This document shows positions 8,656-16,908 of a DNA stretch of 50,859 nt, in pieces. Position 1 is the first letter of the stretch. Each line of letters opens with the position of its first letter. The notes under the pieces are model-generated. The model was not told the DNA's origin. It saw only the letters and a program-made list of their open reading frames with translations, and searched no databases. Source of the DNA: Actinomycetota bacterium (GTDB taxonomy: Bacteria > Actinomycetota > Acidimicrobiia > Acidimicrobiales > Ilumatobacteraceae); NCBI GenBank assembly GCA_005787035.1, contig SYCI01000074.1, positions 1-50,859 on the forward strand, given 5' to 3'. The translations under genes and the position numbers were made by a program.

Positions 8656-9579
8656 TCAGTCCGCGATCACCGCGGCGAGGCGCCGTAGGAACAATCGATG
8701 AACCGCGGTTCCGACGATGGCCATGTTGGGTGCGGGATTCCGACCTGTTTCGTACAGGCGCCGACAGGTGAGATTGGCGCACGCGCCCTTGAAGAGGTTG
8801 AAAGCCTCCCAGAACCGCCAGGATTCGTCGTCGAATCTCACACCCGTCCGCTCGGCGATGGTCGCCAGCCACTCGTCGCGACCGAGTGCTCGCGGGCCGC
8901 GCATCGAAACACAGAACGACCAGTCTTCGCGTGGGTCGCCCAGATGGGCGAACTCCCAATCGGTGAAGGCCCGCACGTCGATTCCGTCGTGCACGAAGTT
9001 CCCCGGGCCCGCATCGCCGTGAACCACTGCGAGTCGACCATCGTCGGGAGAGTTCGTCCGCAACCACCGCGCCGCCTGCTCGAGGTCGGCGATCTCGTCC
9101 ACGGCCGCCGACCGGTAGACGTCGTACCAACGATCGATCTGGCCACGGGTCGCATCACTCGCCGTCGACGGTGATCGATCGAAGGCGGCCCGGAGTTCGT
9201 CGTCGACGGGCAGCGAGTGCAACGCGTGGAGTCGATCGATGAAGGCCGTGGTCGGGATCGGTCGATCCACTCCTTCGACGAACTCCATCACGAAGAACGG
9301 ACGCCCGATGGCCGAACCCGGGTCGTCGGCCACGATTGCGGCCACTGGCACACCACGCTCCCGGAGCACGTTCATGACCCGACATTCCTCGGCGCTGGTG
9401 GTGCCGAAGACGCCGCCTTGTTCGATGCGCACCACCACCGGCGACGCGCCCGCCGGCCGCACGATCAGCATCTCGCGCGAGTGACCCTCTCCGATCCTTT
9501 CGACGGTCGCGTCAGCCACCGGCCACGCAAGGCGTCGGGCGAGCCACTCGATCAGCCGACCGTCAGTCACGGCCGTCAT
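8656..9579 (-). CDS. APH-family phosphotransferase (aminoglycoside-kinase-like fold)
   Basis: The protein is about 307 residues. It has the kinase-like features of the APH family: an N-terminal nucleotide-binding lobe (IGEGHSREMLIVRP), the Brenner motif AVVHGDAGPGNFVHDG with catalytic Asp, and the metal-binding motif FTDWEFAHLGDP. Close families in Actinobacteria occur beside acyl-CoA dehydrogenases and DUF6285 proteins and are thought to phosphorylate metabolic intermediates rather than drugs. The ATG at 9579 overlaps the preceding small gene by 17 bp; a GTG at 9570 (GTGACTGA) is equally plausible. Either implies translational coupling. It is the last gene of the coupled run starting at 11957. 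Confidence 0.82.
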   Translation of the reverse strand: MTAVTDGRLIEWLARRLAWPVADATVERIGEGHSREMLIVRPAGASPVVVRIEQGGVFGTTSAEECRVMNVLRERGVPVAAIVADDPGSAIGRPFFVMEFVEGVDRPIPTTAFIDRLHALHSLPVDDELRAAFDRSPSTASDATRGQIDRWYDVYRSAAVDEIADLEQAARWLRTNSPDDGRLAVVHGDAGPGNFVHDGIDVRAFTDWEFAHLGDPREDWSFCVSMRGPRALGRDEWLATIAERTGVRFDDESWRFWEAFNLFKGACANLTCRRLYETGRNPAPNMAIVGTAVHRLFLRRLAAVIAD

Positions 9580-9799
9580 CGCGCTCCACCAGTCGACCTC
9601 CGAAGGCCGACAACAATCCGCCATCGGTGGCGGCGGCCGTGGCCGCTCCACCGAGTTGATCGAGATGCGCTTCGATGACGGCGATCACCTGAATGAGATT
9701 GCGTCGCGCGTGATCGTCGCCGACACGGGGCAGCACCTCGGAGCGCAGTACACGCGCCGTGTTGGCAAGGACCACGTCACTCGCGAAGTCGGGCGTCAA
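9563..9799 (-). CDS. small helical protein, DUF6285-like, TTG start
   Basis: I read a 78-residue protein beginning at TTG 9797-9799, which overlaps the stop of the epimerase gene as TTGA. The sequence looks mostly helical: SDVVLANTARVLRSEVLPRV, then RRNLIQVIAVIEAHLDQLGG. This resembles DUF6285, a small domain often encoded next to APH-type kinases, exactly as here. The four-base overlap upstream and the 17-base overlap downstream argue that the frame is real and co-translated. The next upstream alternative start would extend deep into the epimerase gene. Function is unknown. Confidence 0.65.
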   Translation of the reverse strand: MTPDFASDVVLANTARVLRSEVLPRVGDDHARRNLIQVIAVIEAHLDQLGGAATAAATDGGLLSAFGGRLVERDDGRD

Positions 9800-10815
9800 G
9801 GGTTTCCGCCCAGCATCCCGGCCGCACGCGCCTCGGCCTCGAAATCCCAACTTGCGAACCACACCGGGTCGGCCAGTGGTTCGGCGAGTTCGGCCCACCC
9901 CTGGGCGAGGAACCACTCGTACGTCTGCCGGTGCCCGGATTCGAAGTCGTATCGCGGTCGCCCACCCATCAACGTGTCGAACTTGTCCGTCGACAGAACC
10001 GCGTGGTGGGCCTTGGCGAAGAGATGACCGTGAATCCCACGGGGAAGACCCGCCGGGCGAAATGCGGGCACGAGGACGATGTTGGGCTCACGGCCGACGA
10101 TCGCGGCCAGAGTCTCCACGTAACGACGTGTGGTCACCGCTTCGGCCGTGGTGTTGAACACTTCGCCACGTGCCTCGGTCCGGCCCACGAAACCGATGAG
10201 GCCCCAGCAGAGGTCGTCCACGTGACCGTAGGAGGCTGTCACCAACCCTTCGTGCGGCAACAGAATCGGCAAACCTCTGCGCAGCCTCAGGAACATCGGC
10301 GTTTCCATGTCGTAGATGTTGTTGTAGGGCCCGTAGATCGCAGCCGGACGGGCGATGGTCACCGGGAAACCCGTACGCGCATGACGTTCGCGCATGGCTT
10401 GCTCGGCCAACGCCTTGAATCCGCCGTACGACGAAGGTCCGCTGGCGTCGGTCGCCATGTCCTCGGTCCAGGGCATCACGCCCACGAGTGATTGGTCGTA
10501 CGCCATGATCGACGAGACGTAGACGTAGTGGCCGACGCGTCCGTCGACGAGGTCGATCAGCCCCTCGATGTCGCTTCCACCGGCGGCCATCACGAAACCC
10601 GAGACGTCGAAGATCGAGTCCCATTCGGTTCCGGCCAACGCCACACGCATCGACTCGGCATCGGTACGGTCGGCCTTGAGCAGACCGACTCCCGGTGGCA
10701 GTTCGGTGGGGGTACGACCCCGGTTGAGCACCGTCACGTCATGACCCGACTCCACGAGGATCTCCACGAGTCGTCGCCCGACGAACACCGATCCGCCGAG
10801 GACCAGAGCTCTCAT
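9796..10815 (-). CDS. NAD-dependent epimerase/dehydratase family protein
   Basis: The 339-residue extended SDR starts at the ATG whose sequence overlaps the upstream stop (ATGA, 10812-10815). It has a Rossmann start MRALVLGGSVFVGRRLVEIL, a YVSSIMAYD strand, the catalytic Tyr and Lys in SSYGGFKALAEQ, then ARPAAIYGPYNNIYD and a C-terminal substrate lobe. Members act on nucleotide sugars or on aryl and isoprenoid carbonyls (3-beta-hydroxysteroid-dehydrogenase-like). The neighbours, a CrtC-like barrel and an APH-type kinase, give no sugar-nucleotide context, so a small-molecule oxidoreductase is as likely as an epimerase. Confidence 0.88.
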   Translation of the reverse strand: MRALVLGGSVFVGRRLVEILVESGHDVTVLNRGRTPTELPPGVGLLKADRTDAESMRVALAGTEWDSIFDVSGFVMAAGGSDIEGLIDLVDGRVGHYVYVSSIMAYDQSLVGVMPWTEDMATDASGPSSYGGFKALAEQAMRERHARTGFPVTIARPAAIYGPYNNIYDMETPMFLRLRRGLPILLPHEGLVTASYGHVDDLCWGLIGFVGRTEARGEVFNTTAEAVTTRRYVETLAAIVGREPNIVLVPAFRPAGLPRGIHGHLFAKAHHAVLSTDKFDTLMGGRPRYDFESGHRQTYEWFLAQGWAELAEPLADPVWFASWDFEAEARAAGMLGGNP

Positions 10816-11957
10816 GAGCGTCCTTCGTAGGGTCCGAGTACCACGGATTCGAGGTGTCCGGTACCGGTGTCGGAGGCATCGGCGAGGTTGGTGCACCGGC
10901 CCCACGCCTCGGCGTAATGCGAGCGGTTCAACTTGACCGGTTGCGGCGTGGTCACACCGATCACGCGATCGATCTCCCACACCTCTCCTTCGTGGTGGAA
11001 GTCGCCGCGATACACGCCCCGCCCGAGTCCGTCGTCGAAACCCGAGTGGTATCCACCACCCTGCAGATACACCGGATACGAAATCGGTTCGATGCGATAC
11101 GACTCGATGTCTCCATCGGGCCGGGTGAGATGAACGATCGCGTGCTCGAGTCGGGTGGTCGACTGGCCGTCCTGCACGACGAAGGTAGGTTCATAATCGA
11201 GATCGACGTACGAGAACGACGTACGTGGATCGTCGTACGGGAACTGGCAACGAGTTTCGAGCATGCCGAAGGGATGCCGTTTCCCTCGATGATGGAACTG
11301 CCAGAAGATCGATCGGTCGGGCAGGTCGAACCAGCACCACTGACGCAGGCCGGGCGGAGCCGCGGGCGTGGGTGGCGGCGCGATCACCGTCGTTCGTGGC
11401 CCACCGGTCTGATTACCGATTCCCCACGAGTGGTCGCGGACGCCCGTCCAACGATCGACGCTCACCCGCGTTCCGTCGAACTCGATCCAACCGGTCACCT
11501 TGCACGTCTGGTCGTAGTTGGTCCGATCGCTGTGAAGGCGACCGTTCACGAACACCTGCACGTGATCCTCCAGGAAAGGCGGGCACACGCCTTCCCACAA
11601 GAGGTCGAAGGCCTGTCCGTACTCGTTGGGTTCACACCGGACCCGCACCCGACGGAGTCCCTCGAGGATGTCGACCGAGATCGGTCCGCACTCGAGATCG
11701 TCGATCCGCGGTCGGAGTCGACGTGACCATCGCATGTTGTGCTGACGCCCTTGCGACGAGACGCACGTGAACGCGTCGAGAACGTCGTTGTTCAGGTGCA
11801 GTCGAAAGCCCATGAACCACGCGACCTCGCCTTTGTCGTCCCCCATCGTGAAATAGAAGCCGTCGCTCCAGTGTTGTGAGCCGTCGACCACGGTGTCGAA
11901 GGTGTTGCCGATCTGGTGCCGCGGGAACTCGTCGAATCGGGTCAGTACTCGCGCCAC
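10812..11957 (-). CDS. CrtC/AttH-like lipocalin-type barrel protein (DUF7064/DUF7065-like)
   Basis: This 381-residue protein is rich in beta-strand and tryptophan and carries the sequence WTGVRDHSWGIGNQTGG (about 190-206), typical of hydroxyneurosporene-synthase/AttH-like barrels and the related actinobacterial DUF7064/7065 families. These are thought to bind or hydrate isoprenoid or other lipid-like ligands. It opens a four-gene coupled run (barrel, epimerase, DUF6285-like, kinase). The GTG start is preceded by TAGGGT and a six-base spacer, so the transcript is probably leaderless. I recognise the fold family only; no catalytic residues can be named with confidence. Confidence 0.7.
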   Translation of the reverse strand: MARVLTRFDEFPRHQIGNTFDTVVDGSQHWSDGFYFTMGDDKGEVAWFMGFRLHLNNDVLDAFTCVSSQGRQHNMRWSRRLRPRIDDLECGPISVDILEGLRRVRVRCEPNEYGQAFDLLWEGVCPPFLEDHVQVFVNGRLHSDRTNYDQTCKVTGWIEFDGTRVSVDRWTGVRDHSWGIGNQTGGPRTTVIAPPPTPAAPPGLRQWCWFDLPDRSIFWQFHHRGKRHPFGMLETRCQFPYDDPRTSFSYVDLDYEPTFVVQDGQSTTRLEHAIVHLTRPDGDIESYRIEPISYPVYLQGGGYHSGFDDGLGRGVYRGDFHHEGEVWEIDRVIGVTTPQPVKLNRSHYAEAWGRCTNLADASDTGTGHLESVVLGPYEGRS

Positions 11958-11963
11958 GCCCGC

Positions 11964-11969
11964 ACCCTA
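11964..11969 (-). promoter_or_regulatory. -10 box of probable leaderless promoter (barrel-protein operon)
   Basis: TAGGGT on the minus strand ends six bases before the GTG at 11957. This fits TANNNT-N6-start, which would place transcription initiation at or near the first base of the start codon. No Shine-Dalgarno sequence is present. Confidence 0.5.
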
Positions 11970-12031
11970 GAAGACGAAGTACGACCCGGAAATGGATAAG
12001 AATCCGATCCGACGACTTCCGGGGGGTAACG

Positions 12032-12832
12032 ATGATCGCCGATCACTCCGGCCGGCCACTGGCCGACCTTTATTCATTGGCTGGCAAGCGGGCCGTGGTC
12101 ACCGGCGGAGCCAAGGGCATCGGCGCCGCCACGGCGACCCGCCTGGTGGAGTCGGGAGCCGAGGTCGTGATCGCCGATCTCGACGAATCGGGAGCAGCAA
12201 CGCTCGCCACCGAGTTGTCGGCGCGCTTCGGCCGGCGAACGGCGGCGGTCGCCGTCGACATCGCCGACACCGCCTCGATCGAGCGGGCCGCCGACTTCTG
12301 TGTGCGCACTCTCGGTGGTCTCGACATCTGGGTCAACAATGCCGGCATCTACCCCACCACCGGCCCGGCCATCGACGCCACCGATGATTTCATCGATCGC
12401 TTGCTCACGGTCAACGTACGCGGCACCTACGCCGGCGCCCGAGAAGCGGCGAAACGAATGACCAACGGCGGCGTGATCATCAACCTCGCGTCCACCACGG
12501 GCTTCCGAGCGGCACCTGGCATCAGCGCCTACGTCACCTCGAAACACGCCGTGGTGGGCATCACCAAGGCACTGGCCGTCGAGTTCGGCCCACGCGACAT
12601 TCGCGTGGTCGGCGTGGCCCCCGGCCCCATCGACACACCCGGTGTGCAGGAACAGATGGCGCCGCTCAAGGCGGCTGGCCTCGACGTCGCCGCCGTGATG
12701 TCGAGAACTCTTCTCGGTCGGGGCGGACAGGCCGACGACATCGCTCGGGTCATCACGTTTCTCGCCACCGACATGGCGGCCTGGATTCACGGAGACGTCG
12801 TCGTGGCCGACGCCGGATCACTGGCCGGCTGA
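12032..12832 (+). CDS. short-chain dehydrogenase/reductase (SDR) 1
   Basis: This 266-residue classical SDR has the cofactor motif TGGAKGIG, the stabilising NNAG (VNNAGIY), and the catalytic Tyr and Lys in SAYVTSKHAVVG. Length is standard. The ATG at 12032 follows a GGGGGG ribosome site by about five bases; upstream in-frame codons belong to the antisense of the barrel gene. The stop overlaps the start of the Rieske oxygenase (TGATG), so the pair is probably co-translated, as in cis-diol or hydroxyl oxidation following ring hydroxylation. Substrate unknown. Confidence 0.92.
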   Translation: MIADHSGRPLADLYSLAGKRAVVTGGAKGIGAATATRLVESGAEVVIADLDESGAATLATELSARFGRRTAAVAVDIADTASIERAADFCVRTLGGLDIWVNNAGIYPTTGPAIDATDDFIDRLLTVNVRGTYAGAREAAKRMTNGGVIINLASTTGFRAAPGISAYVTSKHAVVGITKALAVEFGPRDIRVVGVAPGPIDTPGVQEQMAPLKAAGLDVAAVMSRTLLGRGGQADDIARVITFLATDMAAWIHGDVVVADAGSLAG

Positions 12833-14085
12833 TGACACCCGAACTCGTCGCCCGACTGACCGACGAGATGCGTTACGAGTATTCGCGTACCGCGCCGCCC
12901 GAAGGTTTTCCGCGATTCCCCGACATCCCCGTCGGTCGCTTCGTGAGCGACGAGTTCTGGGATCTCGAGCAACGACATCTCTGGACCAAGGTCTGGGTGA
13001 TCGCCGGTCGTTCCGAGGACGCACCGAATCCGGGAGACTTCTTCACGTTCGACGATCTCGGTTCGCCGATGGTTCTCGTGCGCGGCAACGACGGTGTGCT
13101 GCGCGCGTTCTACAACACCTGTCAGCACCGGGGTGCCCCGGTCGTGCGCGACGCCAAGGGTTCGGCCCGACTCCTCCGTTGTCAATACCACTCGTGGTCG
13201 TACGACATCGACGACGGCCATCTGGTGTCGGTGCCCGACGAACGCGACTTCGTCGGACTCGTGAAGGAAGAACGGTGTCTGGCGACGGTGCGTTGCGAGG
13301 TCTGGGACGGCTGGGTGTTCATCAATCAGGATCCTCAGGCCATGTCGCTGCTCGACTGGCTCGGACCGGTGGCCCGTGAACTCGACGAACTCCAGGGCGC
13401 TTCTCTGCGCACCGTGGCCCGACGCAGCGAGGTCGTTCCGTGCAACTGGAAGGTGACGGCCGAGGCCTTCCTGGAGGTGTACCACTTCCGACACATTCAC
13501 AGTCGGGGCGGTGAGAGCCTGCTCGACAATCGCGGGGCCGTGATGTCGCTGCTTCCCAACGGCGCGTCGCGCATGATCACACCGTTCTCCCGTGCCACGT
13601 GGTCGGCCATGGGCATGACCGACTGGGACGACTTCGGACATTTCGAGACCCCCGGATTCCCCGACATCCCGACCGTCAACGACATGGTTCGTTCGACCAG
13701 CTCGGCCTACTCGATCTTTCCGAACCTCATCACCCCGATCGCGGCCCACGGCTTCCCGTTCATCACGTTCTGGCCGATCGACAAGCGAACCACCCGCATC
13801 GACTGGATCCACTACGCCCCGATCGACTTCGATCCCGACGACGGACTTCCTCCGCACTGGGATCAGCGCATGCGTGGCTTCGACCTGATCATGGCCGAGG
13901 ACTTCTGGAACATGGCCCCCATGCAGAAGTCACTCGAATCTCCCGCACTTCGGGGAATTCCGATCAATTATCAGGAACGCCGCATCTGGCACTTTCACGA
14001 ACAGATCGACGCCATGATCGGCCTCGAGAACATCGACGAATCATTGCGGGTCGAGAGATTGATCGAGCCGTACATCGAACGCTGA
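12832..14085 (+). CDS. Rieske non-haem iron oxygenase alpha subunit 1
   Basis: The 417-residue protein has an N-terminal Rieske [2Fe-2S] domain with Cys97-x-His99 and Cys117-x2-His120 (NTCQHRG and CQYHSW). The C-terminal catalytic domain carries the mononuclear iron motif NWKVTAEAFLEVYHFRHIH with His218 and His223. Such enzymes use O2 and electrons from a separate reductase to hydroxylate or dealkylate aromatic or steroid-like rings. No reductase or ferredoxin gene is in the window. It is co-translated with the SDR and ends flush against the convergent NTF2-like gene, with stop codons abutting in TGATCA. Confidence 0.93.
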   Translation: MTPELVARLTDEMRYEYSRTAPPEGFPRFPDIPVGRFVSDEFWDLEQRHLWTKVWVIAGRSEDAPNPGDFFTFDDLGSPMVLVRGNDGVLRAFYNTCQHRGAPVVRDAKGSARLLRCQYHSWSYDIDDGHLVSVPDERDFVGLVKEERCLATVRCEVWDGWVFINQDPQAMSLLDWLGPVARELDELQGASLRTVARRSEVVPCNWKVTAEAFLEVYHFRHIHSRGGESLLDNRGAVMSLLPNGASRMITPFSRATWSAMGMTDWDDFGHFETPGFPDIPTVNDMVRSTSSAYSIFPNLITPIAAHGFPFITFWPIDKRTTRIDWIHYAPIDFDPDDGLPPHWDQRMRGFDLIMAEDFWNMAPMQKSLESPALRGIPINYQERRIWHFHEQIDAMIGLENIDESLRVERLIEPYIER

Positions 14086-14565
14086 TCAGCCGCGGGCGAC
14101 CGCCGGATTGCCGTCGGTCCACGTGATCACGAGATCGCGATGGGCGATCCGCCAGCCGTGGGTGGTCCGAACGAGTTGATCCTCGTAGCGCCCAGCGACG
14201 ATGAAGTTGGGCGAACCGTGGGCGGCTTGGCGCACGTGTTGTGCCTGCAAGTAGCAGCGACACGACGCTCGGTCGCCGTGCACGACGACTTGGTGATTGG
14301 AGATGATGTGCTGGCTCGCATCGAGCGGCTCGAGGGCCCGCCGGATACGCGCCTTGATCGCGTCACGCCCCACGAGATCCTCGGTGAGGTTGGCCGTCGC
14401 ATCGGGTAGGAAGACCTCATCGAGGTCGTCCCACTGGCGTCCATCGAGAGCCCATGTGTAGCGGATCGTCAGATCGACGATGGCCTGGCGGTCGAGGCGG
14501 AGACGGGACGGATCGTCGATGCCGTCGAGAGACTGGAATCCGAAGGGAATCGGGTTGGCGCTCAT
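14086..14565 (-). CDS. SnoaL/NTF2-like protein 3
   Basis: The 159-residue SnoaL_4-like protein shows DRQAIVDLTIRYTWALDGRQ, then LDEVFLPDATANL and a late HGWRIAHRDLVITWTDG. It resembles gamma-butyrobetaine- or ring-hydroxylating-oxygenase-associated NTF2 proteins as well as BaiE-like dehydratases. Convergent with the Rieske gene (no bases between the stops) and divergent from the VOC gene (36 bp). The start MSANPI is preceded by TACTTT and six bases, a candidate leaderless promoter. Confidence 0.83.
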   Translation of the reverse strand: MSANPIPFGFQSLDGIDDPSRLRLDRQAIVDLTIRYTWALDGRQWDDLDEVFLPDATANLTEDLVGRDAIKARIRRALEPLDASQHIISNHQVVVHGDRASCRCYLQAQHVRQAAHGSPNFIVAGRYEDQLVRTTHGWRIAHRDLVITWTDGNPAVARG

Positions 14566-14571
14566 CGCCTC

Positions 14572-14577
14572 AAAGTA
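14572..14577 (-). promoter_or_regulatory. -10 box of probable leaderless promoter (NTF2-like 3)
   Basis: TACTTT on the minus strand, then GAGGCG, then the ATG at 14565. It matches the TANNNT-N6-start pattern repeated in this window. Confidence 0.45.
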
Positions 14578-14601
14578 GTCGCCCTCGAACTGCGCGAGGC
14601 T

Positions 14602-15093
14602 GTGGTCGTGACGATCGTCCTCGGCCACCCCGTTCAGATCGCGTACGCCGTCGACCCGCTCGTCGATCTGGCCCAGGCGGCGCACGATTTCCGCCTGCGC
14701 ACGGGGGCCGGACCTTTCGTGATCGCGGAGCACATCGAAATCTCCTCGGCCGAGATCGCCGGTCGGTCGGCCACGTTCGACCACTCGTCGGCCTACGGCC
14801 AATGGGGAGCGGTCATGATCGAGCTCGTTCAGGAACACACACCCTCGGTCATCGGCCGCTCCCATGGACTGCACCACTTGGCGTACCTCGCGACGTCACT
14901 CGACGCGACCGTTCTCGCGTGCGCGCGACACGGATGGCCCCTGCTGCTCGACGCCACGACCAAGGGTGGCCAGCGATTCGTGTTCTGCGATGCCCGCGAA
15001 ACCCTCGGCCATCTGGTGGAACTGTACGAACCGACCGCTCCGCTCCTCGCGTTCTACGAACACGTACGCAACATCGCGCGGCCGCTCGATTGA
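14602..15093 (+). CDS. VOC (glyoxalase-like) superfamily protein 1
   Basis: The 163-residue protein fits the glyoxalase_4/VOC fold: HPVQIAYAVDPL at the N terminus, RTGAGPFVIAEHI, a mid-protein SHGLHHLAYLA, and a C-terminal GHLVELYE. The visible His/Glu pattern (H9, H90-91 region, E in VELYE) is compatible with a metal site. The GTG at 14602 is the likeliest start, though GTG at 14608 cannot be excluded and neither has a clear ribosome site. Function could be an isomerase, epimerase or ring-cleavage-related step. It converges on the carotenoid-oxygenase gene with a 10-bp gap. Confidence 0.8.
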   Translation: MVVTIVLGHPVQIAYAVDPLVDLAQAAHDFRLRTGAGPFVIAEHIEISSAEIAGRSATFDHSSAYGQWGAVMIELVQEHTPSVIGRSHGLHHLAYLATSLDATVLACARHGWPLLLDATTKGGQRFVFCDARETLGHLVELYEPTAPLLAFYEHVRNIARPLD

Positions 15094-15103
15094 CGACCTT
15101 CGG

Positions 15104-16459
15104 TCAGGACATGACCGAGTCGTCGACCCAACTCCCGTGGAATCCGAAGGGCACCCGGCGCGGCAGATGGATGCGGGCCACCGGCTTCTTGGCGAGATCG
15201 CTCGCGTCAAGGATCACCAGATCCGACGAGTCGGTCGCGCTGTCGTACACGAATCCCATGGCGTAGCCGCCGTCCTCGGCCGAGTCGGCGGAGTCCTGCA
15301 CAAAGACGAACTCACCCGGATGAGCAGTCGGACCGAGATCGTGAACGGTCTTGGAGAAGTCCTTCATGTCGTAGCGCGCCACGACTCCGGCGTCGTCCAT
15401 TCCACTCGTGCGGCCGAGACGCGAACCGGCCACCCATCCGTAGCGATGCTTCAGACCGACGACCCGGTCATCGACCCGTGGGAAGCCGTGGGCCCAGTCG
15501 TCGAGTTGTTCCTCGCGCACCGCGCCCGTCTTCATGTCGAAGCGCCAGCGATGCATGAAGCAGGGCTCGAAGTTGTCCATCGAACCGCGCCACATCGACG
15601 CGTGTCGACCCACGTCGCACACCACCTCGTCACCATCGACATAGGCGTTCAGAGGATGGAACACGTAACAGGGATCGATCTCGAACCACTTCACGTCGGC
15701 GTCGGTTCCCATGCGGGGCAGAATTCCGATTCGCGCGCCGTAGTCGTCGTCCCAACCGATGGGCGGCAGTCCCTTGGCCATGTTGTCCATGTTGAACACC
15801 ACCGGAAGGTCCATGAAGATCGCGTGATCGCGGGTGATCATGAAGTCGTGCATCATGGTCCCCTTGGGTGTCGTGATGGGTGCCGAATGCACGAGTTCGC
15901 CCTTGGCGTCGAGCACGTGGTACGTCACGTACGGCGGCACGGCCCCGTAGCCGAAGAAGTGGAGTTCGTTGGTTTCCGGACACAGCTTGGGATGAGCAGT
16001 GAAGGCCGTCTTCAACCGGCCGCCGAAGTCGTCGGCTCCGATGGTCTCGAGTTCAGCGGACAGCTCCCAGGGAAGGTGTCCCTCCTCGAGCGCCCAGATC
16101 CGACCGGCGTGGGCGAGGACATGGGTGTTGGCTGCGCTCGCCGTGGGATCGAAGATGCAATCGGGATCCATGGCGTCGAGACCCTTGGCGAGTTTCGGAG
16201 TGCGCACGTAGCGGTTGCGATACCACTTGGCCTCACCCCCTTCGAGCCGGACGCCGTGCACCATGCCGTCACCGAAGAACCAGTGACCGGCCTCCCCACT
16301 CTTGGGATTCGACCCGTTGCGCACGTACAGACCCGACAGGCTCTTGGGGATCGAGCCCGTGACTTTGAGATTCGTGTCGGTCAACTCGTCGAAAACCGGT
16401 CCGTAGTTTCCGCGCAGGAACCACGGTGTCTGGCTGGTGCCCTCGAGCATGTCGGTCAT
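15104..16459 (-). CDS. carotenoid cleavage oxygenase family protein (RPE65/lignostilbene dioxygenase-like)
   Basis: This 451-residue beta-propeller enzyme begins with the family signature FLRGNYGPV and GLYVRNGSNP, then FGDGMVHGV. All four iron-binding histidines are visible: His156 (TAHPKL), His204 (MMHDFMIT), His268 (VFHPLNAY) and His441 (GFHGSW). Members split a carbon-carbon double bond of carotenoids, apocarotenoids or stilbenes with O2 to give two carbonyls. With CoA ligases and oxygenases around it, cleavage of a conjugated catabolic substrate is more likely here than pigment turnover, since no carotenoid synthesis genes are seen. An AAAGGA ribosome site precedes the ATG. The ABM-like gene lies 21 bp upstream on the same strand. 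Confidence 0.93.
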   Translation of the reverse strand: MTDMLEGTSQTPWFLRGNYGPVFDELTDTNLKVTGSIPKSLSGLYVRNGSNPKSGEAGHWFFGDGMVHGVRLEGGEAKWYRNRYVRTPKLAKGLDAMDPDCIFDPTASAANTHVLAHAGRIWALEEGHLPWELSAELETIGADDFGGRLKTAFTAHPKLCPETNELHFFGYGAVPPYVTYHVLDAKGELVHSAPITTPKGTMMHDFMITRDHAIFMDLPVVFNMDNMAKGLPPIGWDDDYGARIGILPRMGTDADVKWFEIDPCYVFHPLNAYVDGDEVVCDVGRHASMWRGSMDNFEPCFMHRWRFDMKTGAVREEQLDDWAHGFPRVDDRVVGLKHRYGWVAGSRLGRTSGMDDAGVVARYDMKDFSKTVHDLGPTAHPGEFVFVQDSADSAEDGGYAMGFVYDSATDSSDLVILDASDLAKKPVARIHLPRRVPFGFHGSWVDDSVMS

Positions 16460-16480
16460 GACTTTTCCTTTCGTCGGTTA

Positions 16481-16891
16481 CTAACGATCACGAAGTGTCG
16501 CCCACCACGGAGCGACCTGGGCGGCGAAGCGTTGGGCGTAGAGACGGGTGAGCGCATTCTCGGCCGCCGAGAGATCCTGCGCGTTCGTGGGCGGTAGCGG
16601 CGATGCATCGGTCATCGGGTCGACCCATTCGAGACGTAGACCCTCCAGGACTCCACCGAGTCGTGGCGACGCAGCTTCGTGGTGGTCGCTCGTCTGATGC
16701 GCGATGAAGGCTGCGAAATCGGTGAACGACAACAACGTGTAATAGGTGCGGGGTTCGCTCCCCCGCCAGTACTCGTAGCGAAGCAGACCCTCTTCGCCAG
16801 CGTGACTCGCCGCATAGAGGTCGCGGGAGATCTCCTCGAAGGCGCGCTCGGAGCCTTCCTTCACCTTGAGATGAGCGAGGATCGTGGCCAC
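16481..16891 (-). CDS. antibiotic-biosynthesis-monooxygenase (ABM)-like small protein 1
   Basis: The 136-residue protein opens ATILAHLKVKEGSERAFEEI and continues with a dimeric alpha-beta-barrel pattern (RYEYWRGSEP, YTLLSFTDFAAFIAHQTSDHH), typical of ABM/Dabb-type domains. A C-terminal helical extension (LSAAENALTRLYAQRF) follows. ABM proteins act as cofactor-free oxygenases or as small accessory proteins. The GTG at 16891 is favoured because TACGGT plus TCGCCC sits directly before it, a 12-base string identical to the one before the gene at 21701. It is placed immediately upstream of the carotenoid oxygenase and probably shares its transcript. Confidence 0.78.
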   Translation of the reverse strand: MATILAHLKVKEGSERAFEEISRDLYAASHAGEEGLLRYEYWRGSEPRTYYTLLSFTDFAAFIAHQTSDHHEAASPRLGGVLEGLRLEWVDPMTDASPLPPTNAQDLSAAENALTRLYAQRFAAQVAPWWATLRDR

Positions 16892-16897
16892 GGGCGA

Positions 16898-16903
16898 ACC
16901 GTA
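16898..16903 (-). promoter_or_regulatory. -10 box of probable leaderless promoter (ABM-like 1/carotenoid oxygenase)
   Basis: TACGGT on the minus strand, followed by TCGCCC and the GTG at 16891. The same 12 bases precede the ATG at 21701. The box lies between the stop of the upstream SDR gene and this start. Confidence 0.5.
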
Positions 16904-16908
16904 ACAAA

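Noticed and set aside
8656-9579. Aminoglycoside resistance kinase
   Set aside because: The APH fold is present, but coupling to epimerase, barrel and DUF6285-like genes points to metabolism, and no resistance-gene or mobile-element context is seen.
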